A stretch of DNA of 64,000 nt from assembly GCF_963678635.1 (NCBI RefSeq), contig NC_087065.1:34287679-34351678 (forward strand), written 5' to 3'. The translations under genes were made by a program, and so were the position numbers. Within the stretch, counting starts at the first letter, position 1. Each line of letters opens with the position of its first letter. The DNA comes from Symsagittifera roscoffensis. Lineage: Eukaryota; Xenacoelomorpha; Acoela; Convolutidae. Below the pieces are notes generated by a model. The model was not told where the DNA came from, did not search any database, and saw only the letters and a list, made by a program, of their open reading frames with translations. Below, one piece after another: positions 33,259 through 43,593 of this stretch.

Positions 33259-35258
33259 AAAAAGATCAAAATCTACCGAACAAAAATGTATACAGCAACA
33301 ACAGTTCAGGAAAACCACTTCCGAACAATACCAATTACACGAGAACTCAATCACCATATAACTCAAGTTATAGAGGAAGATCACCAGAACGAAGAAATAC
33401 ACAAAATTCGTCACAAAATCACTACAATAGACCAAATAGTCGAAATAACTCCAGATCAAATTCAAATACAACACAATTTGTTTCTAGATCTAATTCCCAA
33501 TCAAGAAATAATTACTATCCAAACAATCAATCACGAAACTCATCATACAATAGAAATAGAAACTACTCCAATAATCGAAATAGAAGTTATTCAAACAACC
33601 AAAACCAGAATTACCCGAACAATCGATCAAGGAATAACTCATATAATAGATCAAACTACAACAGACCAAATAAGAATTATCAAAACAGATCACGAAATAA
33701 TTCACAAAATCGACATTCAAGTTATAATAACCGTTATAGAAATTATTCCCAATCACCACACAGGAATAATAATTATAATAATTCTAACAATCGCCACAGA
33801 AGTAGTACACCTAAACATCAAAGAAATATTAATCAAGTACAATCAAACCCAGAAACAACATCAGACCCCCCAGGTATTGATGACACAGGAAATAACGAAC
33901 TACAACTAAATCAAATAAACTGTGAATCATCAGATTCGGAAAGTGATACAGAAAACACTATCTCCATCAATATGATAGCAGTCGAAAATGATTACGAACC
34001 TATTATATATGAACAACCTTTTTCATCACATATATATGAAAATCAATTAGAACTCCTTCACAATTATTATATTGAACCCATCCATTCTACACAAACGGCA
34101 CAAGAAACTAACGAAATTAACACTACAAATCAATCTAATGAAAGCAACAAAACAAAATGCTTGAATACAAATCACATCTATCAAAATATACAAAAAGAAC
34201 AACCTAAAGAAAAAATTTGGACAATACCATTTCTTTTAGAAAGTCCAAGAAACAAAGAATTTCAACCACCAGATCTTGAAATTGATTTTTTAATTGATTC
34301 AGGAGCTGAATCAAACATAATAAACATTCCCACATGGAATGAGATAAAAACATTACACCCAAAATTAACACCCCTTGAAACATCCAGTAAACTAGCAACA
34401 GCACAAGGATCAACATTAGTAAACTATGGAAAAATTCAATTATTTCTTCTCCCCACAAGAACAATAGAACAAAATAAAATTTTAAATAAACCATTTAAAC
34501 AAATATTCCATATCACTGATATTAAACACAATATCATTGGAATACCATTTATCTGTAAATATATACCAACAATCAACATTTTGAATAGTAAAATACTAAT
34601 CAAAGATAAATACACAAAAACAAAAGACACATCCCTAACATTTTTCCAAAGATTAAACAAACAACCACCGTTCTTTTCAAAATTTTATCCAATATATAAC
34701 CAACAAAGAAAACACTTGAAACCACTATCAGGAAACATATATAATTTTTCAATAAAACAAGTTCACCAATATGATAAAAAACAAAATAAACAACAACTCT
34801 ATATGTCAGACTTTGAATTCAAACCTATCCATAAATTTTTCAAAATAACAATTTCATCCATAAAATATTTGAAAAACTCGAATTCAGATATTATTTCTCT
34901 ACATGTGTACAACAATACACCCTATCAAGTAACATTACCTTTAGGATTTTTAGGCTATTGCGAAACCAACGCTACGATATCACCAATACACGAAAAAGAA
35001 TACCGCGTAAATAATATACTCCAATTATTAGATATTTGTCAATCCACAATTCTTAATGAAGAATTATCCATAAATAATATAATAAGTAATGAAAAAAGAA
35101 ATACAGATTATTTCACAAAAACCCCATATTTCAAACCTACATTCAACATAAGTAACTACACAGAGACTCAACAGAAGTTTTTAGCAATGTTTAACTTTCA
35201 ACATTCACAAATAACACAAGACGAATTTGATAAATTAGCCAAACAGCTAATAAAATAA
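33255..35258 (+). CDS. pol: Pol part 1: Asn/Arg-rich basic tract and aspartic protease
   Basis: It starts at the ATGA overlapping the gag stop, in the -1 frame. That frame is also open back to about 33186, so either frameshifting or re-initiation is possible. Residues about 20-195 are a low-complexity N/R/S/Y-rich tract (for example NRNRSYSNNQNQNYPNNRSR) suited to RNA binding. The protease has FLIDSGAESNIIN with the catalytic Asp at residue about 348. A beta-rich segment follows (LHVYNNTPYQVTLPLGFLGY, residues about 553-572), which resembles a linker seen in some Ty3/gypsy pol proteins and faintly a dUTPase fold. A TAA at 35256-35258 interrupts the frame, which stays open in the same register after it. 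Confidence 0.85.
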   Translation: MKKDQNLPNKNVYSNNSSGKPLPNNTNYTRTQSPYNSSYRGRSPERRNTQNSSQNHYNRPNSRNNSRSNSNTTQFVSRSNSQSRNNYYPNNQSRNSSYNRNRNYSNNRNRSYSNNQNQNYPNNRSRNNSYNRSNYNRPNKNYQNRSRNNSQNRHSSYNNRYRNYSQSPHRNNNYNNSNNRHRSSTPKHQRNINQVQSNPETTSDPPGIDDTGNNELQLNQINCESSDSESDTENTISINMIAVENDYEPIIYEQPFSSHIYENQLELLHNYYIEPIHSTQTAQETNEINTTNQSNESNKTKCLNTNHIYQNIQKEQPKEKIWTIPFLLESPRNKEFQPPDLEIDFLIDSGAESNIINIPTWNEIKTLHPKLTPLETSSKLATAQGSTLVNYGKIQLFLLPTRTIEQNKILNKPFKQIFHITDIKHNIIGIPFICKYIPTINILNSKILIKDKYTKTKDTSLTFFQRLNKQPPFFSKFYPIYNQQRKHLKPLSGNIYNFSIKQVHQYDKKQNKQQLYMSDFEFKPIHKFFKITISSIKYLKNSNSDIISLHVYNNTPYQVTLPLGFLGYCETNATISPIHEKEYRVNNILQLLDICQSTILNEELSINNIISNEKRNTDYFTKTPYFKPTFNISNYTETQQKFLAMFNFQHSQITQDEFDKLAKQLIK

Positions 35259-36860
35259 TCATCAGTATATGCAACATCTAAATTTGATGTTGGCAAAATC
35301 AGTTCATCACTACATCTCCCGTTAAAACCTGACGCAGTTTTCAAAAAACAAAGAGCAAGTAAAGTACCAATTCATTTACACGATAAAGTGTACAGATTAC
35401 TCGATATTTTAGAACAATACAAAATTATCTCACCGGTAAACAAAGAAGAACAACCAAAAGGTAACACATTTATCAACCCGGTTATCATCTTAGCAAAAGG
35501 AGAATCATTAAAAATAGTTCTAGACGCTAGATACCTTAATTCACTAATAGACGAATCAAAATGCAATTGGCCTATTGAACCAATACAATTTATTTTAACA
35601 AAAATAAACGGAAAATACTTTACAACCGCAGATATGAATAGTGCATATAATCAAATGCCACTAGATGAACAATCACGACGTTTAACACAATTTGTTATTG
35701 GAAATCAGCAATACGAATTCAACCGCCTATTCTATGGAATATCCATAGGACCAGCAGCATTTTCAGCTTTTATGAGCAAAATTTTTAGACCACTAATACT
35801 CAAGAAAAACGCAATCACCTATTTAGACGATGTTTTTATGCAATCACAGACAAAAGAAGAAATGTTTAAAGTTTTAGAACACTATCACAAAATACTTCAG
35901 AACGAAAATCTGAAGGCCGCTCCCGATAAATCACACTTCTTTTTAACACGAGTTAAATTCTTAGGACATAATATAGAAAGAAAAACAATTACTCCATTAA
36001 AATCACGCATTGATGCTATTCAGAAGCTCCAACCACCAACAAACAAAAAGAAAATCCAAGAATTCCTTGGAATGTTAAATTTTTTAAGCAAATATGTCTA
36101 TAAAATGCAATTATACCTAAGACCATTCTATAATATACTTAGACAACAAAATAATTTCGAATGGAACACAGAACATCAAGCACGATTTGAAGAAATTAAA
36201 AAACTCTTAACTGAACAAATTTCGAATACAATTCCAGATCCAAATCAACCATTCTATGCAATGTGCGATGCTTCAAATTTTGGCATCGGCGCAGCATTAT
36301 TACAATCACACAATGGCACAAACAAAATGAATCTTATATCAGCAAATCCTCGATTATTCACTCAAGCAGAGCTACGACTCTCAACTCTAATGAGAGAATG
36401 TACAGCCATATTATATACACTAACAGAATATGAATTTCTGATACTTGGATCAAAACGTCCAACAGTTCTATTCACAGATCACAAACCAATCATTTTTCTC
36501 TTTACACAAAAATCTAATCCAAATCACCGAGTTTATAGATTTCAATTAATTCTAATGAAATTCCCAAACTTACGTATAGTTTGGACAGCAGGAAAAAATC
36601 TTGCATTACCAGACACATTAAGTCGAAATACACCACCTGAATTATTTACACGTAAAACTACAGTTGAAATACCCAAAAATATAAAATTCTACCTTGCAGA
36701 AAACGAAACATCACCCCGACTAGAATGCAAATATGCAGTAAAAACTGACGTTGAACAATCACAGATAAACAATCTACAACACTTCCCACTCTATTTAGAT
36801 TGCCAAAATAATCACTACGAAGTTGATCTACTTGGAACATCAACTTTTAAACCAATTTAA
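35259..36860 (+). CDS. pol: Pol part 2: reverse transcriptase and RNase H
   Basis: Same frame as part 1, directly after its TAA. RT motifs: FTTADMNSAYNQMPLD (first catalytic Asp), EFNRLFYGISIGPAAFS, and ITYLDDVFMQ (YLDD, nt 35820-35831), then the connection FLGMLNFLSKYV. RNase H: FYAMCDASNFGIGAALLQ, RECTAILYTLTEYEF and LFTDHKPIIFLF supply the D-E-D residues. The order is that of Ty3/gypsy and retroviral Pol. The first internal ATG-like start is well inside the RT, so this is not an independent gene. A second TAA at 36858-36860 again leaves the frame open beyond. The breaks disable full-length Pol in this copy. Confidence 0.9.
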   Translation, partial: SSVYATSKFDVGKISSSLHLPLKPDAVFKKQRASKVPIHLHDKVYRLLDILEQYKIISPVNKEEQPKGNTFINPVIILAKGESLKIVLDARYLNSLIDESKCNWPIEPIQFILTKINGKYFTTADMNSAYNQMPLDEQSRRLTQFVIGNQQYEFNRLFYGISIGPAAFSAFMSKIFRPLILKKNAITYLDDVFMQSQTKEEMFKVLEHYHKILQNENLKAAPDKSHFFLTRVKFLGHNIERKTITPLKSRIDAIQKLQPPTNKKKIQEFLGMLNFLSKYVYKMQLYLRPFYNILRQQNNFEWNTEHQARFEEIKKLLTEQISNTIPDPNQPFYAMCDASNFGIGAALLQSHNGTNKMNLISANPRLFTQAELRLSTLMRECTAILYTLTEYEFLILGSKRPTVLFTDHKPIIFLFTQKSNPNHRVYRFQLILMKFPNLRIVWTAGKNLALPDTLSRNTPPELFTRKTTVEIPKNIKFYLAENETSPRLECKYAVKTDVEQSQINNLQHFPLYLDCQNNHYEVDLLGTSTFKPI

Positions 36861-38839
36861 TATTCACAATGGATAAAAAATAACACCCAACAAAAAAGAG
36901 TAAAACAACACTCGCAAAAAAATGACCTTTTTCCATTAATTGAAAAAGAAAATCTAACTGATAAAATAAATTTATCAGGACCACAAACAAACGATTCAAA
37001 ATACACAATAAATCAAGTTTTTGATCTCCATGACCCCTTGACACAATTCCTTTATCTAAATTAGAAATTGAAAACATTTTTCTCCCCCCAACAGATAAAA
37101 TTACAATTAATACTTTGAAACAATATCAAAATCTCGACCCAGTAATTAGACAACTAAAATCATGGCACAAATATAAAACTAAACCCGTCAAGGCAGATAC
37201 CACAATTTTAGGAAATAAAACACTCCTCCGATATTTCCGAAAATTTAATAATACAACAATTAATGAAAACACAGACCTTCTAGAATACCAATTAAATGAA
37301 TCAACAGTTCCCTGTCTCCCTTTAAGTATGATTCTTATAGCTTTTAATATTTCACATACACAAAACATTAAAGGACACTCTGGATCAGAGAAAACATATT
37401 CAAATTTCATACAAAACTTTTATTTTCCAAATGTACCAATTTGGATAAAAGTACTATGCAATGATTGTATAGTATGTCAGCTAAATAAACCTTACCCAAA
37501 TCAAAAACAAATAGCACAAAAACAAGATTTTAAAGGGCAAAGTTTATACTTTAACCACCGTATTTCATTTGATACAAAAGGACCAATTTCACCCTCATCC
37601 GAAGGAAACTCCTACATTATGGTAATTGTTGACGCATTTACACATTATGTAGCCCTTAACCCAGTACCACATTGTAACGCTTATTATGCTTACACAACAC
37701 TTTATGAACACTGGATAGCTAAATTCGGACTACCAGAAATTTTAGTTACAGATAACGGTACAGAATTCATAAATAATGAAATCATCACCTTATGTCATTT
37801 ATATAACATCAAACACAAACCACGTACATCTCATGCACCTTGGACAAACGGCTTAGTCGAAGGTATGAACCGTTCACTACAAGAATATCTTAGATGTATC
37901 ATCAATGGAAATGATACAAGATACACTGAATGGTCAGCAGATGTAAAACTATTTCCCTTAGCATATAATTCACAAATCACGACAACTCTAGGAATGTCAG
38001 CATATGAAATGGTTTTTAATCAAAAGCCACGCAAACCAATTATGTTTACAGCAAACTCTCATAAAAATGCACAAAGTCATTGTCAACCGAATAAAGACTC
38101 AATTTGTTATAACCTACCTTTACACACACACGATGAAGATCACTTTCATCACCCACAAATTCTTAAATTAGCCTCCGGTACACACACCGAATGGATTTTA
38201 AACAGAGATAAAAAACACAATGAAATTTATCAAAAAGTAACAAAAAAGTTGTTACAAAGACAAAATATTAATGAACAAATAAATTCACGCTTTACACCAG
38301 CCTCCGATTTAAAAATTGGAACATTTGTTTTAATACCCAATTTCAACACTCAAAAAGGAATTTCTAAAAAATTACAACCCCTTCGTAAAGGACCATACCA
38401 AATAATTGCCAAACCCACTGATGTCACATATAAAATCACCGACTTAGAACAAAAAGAAATTGTTCAACATCGAAACAACCTATTACCTTATTACCCAAAG
38501 GAATACGCACTACGCGAACTAACTCAATTATATTCTTTCACAGGTTTAAAAGTTATTCAAAATAACCCACATACAGAAAATGAAACAAAGGAACAACATG
38601 ACGTTCATCTCGAAAACCAAAATAAAAAATCAAACACAATAAAAAACAATACAAAAAAGCTAGATCAAAAAGAAAGAAAAAATAGAAAATTGACAGAAAA
38701 AATAATACCCCAAGAACAAATCGACAAATCAGAACATAGAGAGTCATCACGACTTAGAAATCAACCACGTAAAAACTATAAAACATTCATTCCACAATCT
38801 AAAATATTAAAGAAAGTCGAATTTCAAAAACAGCTTTAA
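36861..38839 (+). CDS. pol: Pol part 3: integrase (zinc finger, DDE core, GPY/F)
   Basis: The frame of part 2 runs on to a TAG at 37062-37064. The integrase frame is open from 37034, so a one-base change lies near the C run at 37034-37037. The HHCC finger is HTQNIKGHS...CNDCIVCQ. The core acidic residues are D153 in RISFDTKGP, D213 in LVTDNGTEF and E249 in NGLVEGMNRSL, counted from 37115, spaced D-D-35-E. A GPY/F-type segment follows (RKGPYQIIAKPTDVTYKI), then a long Lys/Asn-rich tail ending SSRLRNQPRKNYKTFIPQ. It would join element cDNA to host DNA. The tail is also recognisable in the second element at 53095-53310. Confidence 0.9.
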
Positions 38840-39433
38840 ATTTATATTTCATAATCTTTGCACCTCTGAAATATTTTGAACTTTCATTTTCCAAAATAAC
38901 ATGCTGACAAACACGCAGCGACTCTAGTTCATAATTAGCCAATAGGATTCATCCAATCCGTCACCTTCTCTAACTCTAACACAAACCAACTAGACGAACG
39001 ATATTAAACTCCAGGCATATCTATAACTATAACTTTGCGACCTCCAGGTCAAAAATAAGCAAACCACTCCAACTTGACAACTAAAATAAATACCACCATA
39101 ATATCATAACCCTCCCTTATCTAATAACCCAAAGATCAACAATATTTCCCCAAATCAGATCTCAAAAATCGCCCCAAACAAATATGTTAAATTAGCCTAA
39201 AGTAAAAGAACGACCATTTTAATTAGCCTAAAGTATAAAAATCTCAAAAATACCCCAGATCATTTGACAGATAAAAATAAAGACAAAGAAGACCTCCCGA
39301 TCACCATAAAATTCGCCCCCAACAATTTTTCACAAAACTCAACCCACTTGTCAAAAAACCAATAAATAATTCGACCACACTTGAAAATCGCCCCAAACAA
39401 CAAAAAATATTCGATCAAGAAGCCATTTCTTCA
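38840..39433 (+). promoter_or_regulatory. Conserved non-coding stretch between pol and the membrane ORFs
   Basis: No ORF. Patches are shared with 53311-53849 of the second element: GACCTCCAGGTCAAAAATAAG against GACCTTCAGGTCAAAAATAAG, AGCCTAAAG, and CCCACTTGTCAAAAAA. Conservation without coding suggests splice or RNA-transport signals. The GACCT-CAGGTC arms are themselves an inverted repeat. Confidence 0.5.
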
Positions 39434-39664
39434 ATGCTCTTCTATCAATCAGTCAACCTAATACTCAACATTTTCATAAACTTTTTAACGATATTTAAAC
39501 TTATAATAATATTTCTTTTTGATACCTTTGAATCTTTTGTTATAATCTTAATCATTTTTTGCAATATTTTTTTAACTTTCTATTCCCTATTTGAACTATA
39601 CCTCCAACTTTCAAAAGCTATTGACTATATCCACAGGTACGATTCACAAAACTTATCTAAATGA
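39434..39664 (+). CDS. Small two-helix membrane protein (76 residues)
   Basis: Almost entirely hydrophobic, with two likely membrane spans (about residues 8-30 and 34-58) and a short polar tail (YIHRYDSQNLSK). The next ORF starts inside its stop (ATGA at 39661). A relic at 53850-54068 in the second element keeps position and hydrophobicity. Its size and placement upstream of env recall viroporin-like or regulatory membrane proteins, but I know no homologue. Confidence 0.55.
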   Translation: MLFYQSVNLILNIFINFLTIFKLIIIFLFDTFESFVIILIIFCNIFLTFYSLFELYLQLSKAIDYIHRYDSQNLSK

Positions 39665-40989
39665 TACGAACCATTTTTAGTAGAACAGATATTTTTTTAC
39701 TATTTGTAATTTTTATAACATTTCTATCATCCCTCATCTTGACACTATGCAAATGTATAAAGAAAGCAATCATCACATTCGCCCTAGCAACAATCCTCCT
39801 AATTCTTTTTCTAGAAGAATATTATAATAAACATAAATTTTTTCACTAAAGGATAAATAAAAAACCATCAAAAATTGCTAACCAACAATCACATAGTCAG
39901 TCTTCACCGACATCATCCCAAGATAACCCAACACCATCTTCAACTACCCGAAACCCCCAAACATCTACACGAATTTCCTTCCAAGATAACCCATATACCT
40001 TTGAAGAACGACACGCTCGCTTATCAGAACCACTAGAACCAGTTCAACGACAAGCACCTCTAAGTGAACCAACATATAACTTATACCCAACATTACCACA
40101 AGAAATAAGTAGAATACGAAATCCTAGTCAAAACCAAAACAAAGTCGAAATAAATAGACAAATTATACATCCTCGACGAAACAGAAATTTTCAAACTCCC
40201 CGAGTTCATTTTGATATACCTCAATCCCCATCACAAAGTACTCCAGAAAACCCCATTGATATATTACCAGAAACCCCTACGCTTCTTTCACAATGTAGCA
40301 AATCAAGCCTACCATCAGATTACTTAGGTTCAACACCAACATCTGAACAAATACGTGAAAATCCCTTTAACCCCCCAAACCAAGCATCACGACTACCATA
40401 TTGGACAACACATTCATTCACACAAGGTGAACTAAATTTAGTCAATGATCCAATAGATATTTCTACGGATACAACAACATCCTCATCACTACCAGAAACA
40501 TTATCACTACCATCAACACCATCAATAAGCCAGATTTCACCACCACCTTTTAACTTAAATTTCCCAAATAACCTCGACGCTAGATATCGAGAACAATCAT
40601 CAACAAATATTCCTTTAAGACTAGACTGGAATACATTCACAGCACCTCCACCATTATTTGGACAACACCTAGAAAGTAACCGACTCCACAACTGGGCACT
40701 AAATAGACTACAATATAGACAAGACATTCACGAAGACATTCGTGATCATAACATCCAAATACTCCAACAAAATAGTCTACAATTAAAATTTGAAATCACG
40801 GTTAAATTAAACAACATTACTCAACATCCCTATCCATTAAATCCACCAAATATAACAGCTCAATCCCTACCACCACCATTTATAACAACTGAAGTAATAT
40901 ACAAATACGACAGATATACCAAAAAGACAATTGGTTACATCACATTTTATAACCCATACTCAGGATTATCATACACATGTATATTCTAA
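39661..40989 (+). CDS. Membrane-anchored Pro/Ser-rich ORF, broken by an in-frame TAA
   Basis: The first 62 codons give two hydrophobic spans (DIFLLFVIFITFLSSLILTL and ITFALATILLILFLEEYY). TAA at 39847-39849 then interrupts, and the same frame runs open for another 379 codons to TAA at 40987-40989 without any methionine. The long part is thus readable only as a continuation of the upstream start, or through splicing. It is Pro/Ser/Thr-rich (residues about 65-290) and ends in a folded-looking domain (LQLKFEITVKLNNITQHPYP, GYITFYNPYSGLSYTCIF). Its last 13 nt overlap the env ATG at 40977. The start is echoed at 54138 in the second element. Function unknown. Confidence 0.6.
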
Positions 40990-43593
40990 AAATATTGATT
41001 TTTCACCAACTCTTTTTTCTAGTAACCTCCAATGAAAACATAAACCCTTCCCCCCGCACAGGACCCCAAGATTTATTAGAAACATAACGATTGTGAAGAA
41101 AACGAACAAAAAACACTACACAAATATGCAATAAATCAAGCATCACAATGCGAAACAGAACCACAAGCCATAGAAACAACAAATGTAATAGCGACACTTT
41201 ATTCAAAAGCCCGAGCAACAACAGTTATAGGATATATATTCACAGCAACATTTTCTGAAAAGAAAGTACATTGTTCACAAGTCTCAAATGGAAATAAAAA
41301 CCGACTCGACCACGAATCATTCTACCAAAGTAATATCGAACGACTTCTACATCTCAATCCCGAAGATTGTAAAAACGAGTTACTAAGACTCAATATCACA
41401 AGAAATAAAAACACAGATAGAAAATTAGTATATTTCCAAGTTTTTGCAGATTCTGTACATCAAGCAGAACTTGAAAGATATCAAGGACATATAAAATTAG
41501 ATGAAAAATACCCATACAACGGCGCACACGGAAGATTAACTTATGATATACACGATAAACACTGGATACCACACATTGGTATAAATGACCCATCAAACTG
41601 CAAAGCAGACACAAAAAATAAAGGATATCAAGAAATCATGTTTTTTGATTGGAAAATACAACTCGAAAAAATACAACTCACACGCGATTTATCAGACAAC
41701 ACAATGATCTATCAAGGAATTAGATTACCTTGTAAAAACGACCAAGGCTATTGTGACCCTACAACACGAACACAAGCAACAATTGTTTGGTTCCCCGAAG
41801 ACACATGTACAACATTTCAAGTAGCAAAAATACACGCTCGTATGATAAAATTTCACGAAAAATATTTTATACAATCAATTCCATATGAACAAGTCCATCC
41901 ATCACGAAGACAAAGTTCTAATTTTAGAAACATAGACAATATAGAAAATAAATTGACACGTTTTCAAATATATCAAGAAACAGAACTTGCATGTAAATAC
42001 AGAAATCCACTTCACAAAACACAATACTCCGAGATATTAGTTGAATACGAAAAAGGATTCGACATGACCACTGGAAAAGTAAAAATCGACCCATACGCCA
42101 CAAGTCACCCTATAAACGAAGGAACATCATATATACCAGTTGATTTTCAAAAAAGTAAAAATCAACCTGGTGGACATCTAAAACCCCATAACACTAGAAG
42201 CACACGTTTACAAGAACTATCACTAATGAATAGTACATATTTCGGTAACATCCACTATGATATTCACCTAGATATGAAATTAGACTACACAATTAGCCGA
42301 AATTTTCAAGAAATGTCACTATCTGAATTAGGAACACTTCACCAGCTATGCGAATTAGAAAGGACACAAATCCTACAATCACTTGCACTAGCAGTATTAA
42401 AAATACCCTACGCAGGATATTTGCTATCAGGCAATAGATCAAATTTTTTAGACTATGAAGGAAACATTTTATGGTTTTACACTTGTACCAAAAAAGTATC
42501 ACCACTACATGTTTTTGAAGATAAACGATGCTATAAAAGAATCCCTATCTTTTATAAGAATAAAGTACATTTCGTTGACACACTTTCAAGACGAACTTAT
42601 TTCTGGGATACCGCAGTCCTATGTGGATCAGAAAACAGCCACAATGTAGTACAACTGAACCCTGATGAAGATAAATATTACCTTCTTACTCCATATCCCA
42701 CATTAATGCAATCACTCAAAAAATTTTCACCTGAAAGCATTAGAGCTATTGCTCGAAACCCAAATATTGACCTACAATCAATTGGAATATATTCAAAATC
42801 CGATATTCAACATCACATTAGAACACAACAATTCCAAGAATTATTAACACAAATGGACACTATACAAAGACAATCAATTGACCAAAACTTACGCAAACTT
42901 GCCGAAACCGCAGGATTTGCAGACATTTATACACAAGATTATAGCGGATATTTTAAAGACATTAAAGACTATATATATCTCAACGGTGAAAAATACCGAC
43001 CACAAGATATCTCACCTATAAATATTTTTAGCTTTGTTACACTCAAAAATGAAATTCTCGATTTTCTAGGATGGCCCTACTACATCTTAGAAAAATTGAC
43101 TAGTTTATACGCAATGTTTAACTTTATAGGATTTCTTTTTTCGCTTTTAAAAGGAATCTATAACACATGTGCTATACACACACAAGTAAATAGACAAGCA
43201 AGTGTAGCACGCATCCTATTCGCAGGATTTTTTGGAATTTTTTCATCATCAAAAAACAAAATTCTTTTAGATGCACAAATAAAGGAATACAACACAAAAA
43301 TAGCAACAAGACAGAACACATACGACGAAGAACATAACAATGTAGACATAACGCCTACAGCACCACAGTTACCACCCCTACCACATAACCATCCATTATC
43401 ACTAGTCCCACGAAATTTTCGAAATTTAGCAATAACAAATAATCCAAATTTTAGACCAACTATATCACAAAGTCCCATTCAACATATAATGACACACAAT
43501 TCACTAGATGAAAATACATATGAACAAATTATAGAACAACCCCATACCACCGCTTTTCAGTCTCAAAATAATAATTTTTTTAGCCCACGATGA
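40977..43593 (+). CDS. env: Env-like membrane glycoprotein, frame-shifted near its start
   Basis: ATG at 40977 opens a signal-peptide-like sequence (MYILKILIFHQLFFLVTSN), but this frame stops at 41085-41087. The body is in the +1 frame, open from about 41080 to TGA at 43591-43593, so a one-base change lies at about 41080-41085. The ectodomain has regularly spaced Cys residues, candidate N-glycosylation sites and a block LDYEGNILWFYTCTKKVSPL, CYKRIPIFYKNKVHFVD, YYLLTPYPTL. Near the C-terminus come a hydrophobic segment (LYAMFNFIGFLFSLL), a second one (ARILFAGFFGIF) and a long polar tail. A membrane-fusion role is inferred from position and topology. The block reminds me of mononegavirus/chuvirus-type glycoproteins, but only weakly. 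A relic lies at 54375-54833. Confidence 0.7.

Noticed and set aside
33286-33909. 207-codon frame overlapping the start of pol
   Set aside because: It is the shifted reading of the Asn/Arg/Ser-rich tract (giving Ile/Thr/Gln/His runs), with no independent conservation.
35256-36860. Reassigned TAA genetic code as an explanation for in-frame stops
   Set aside because: Other genes in the window end normally in TAA, TAG and TGA, and frame shifts of the same age are present; mutation explains the data.
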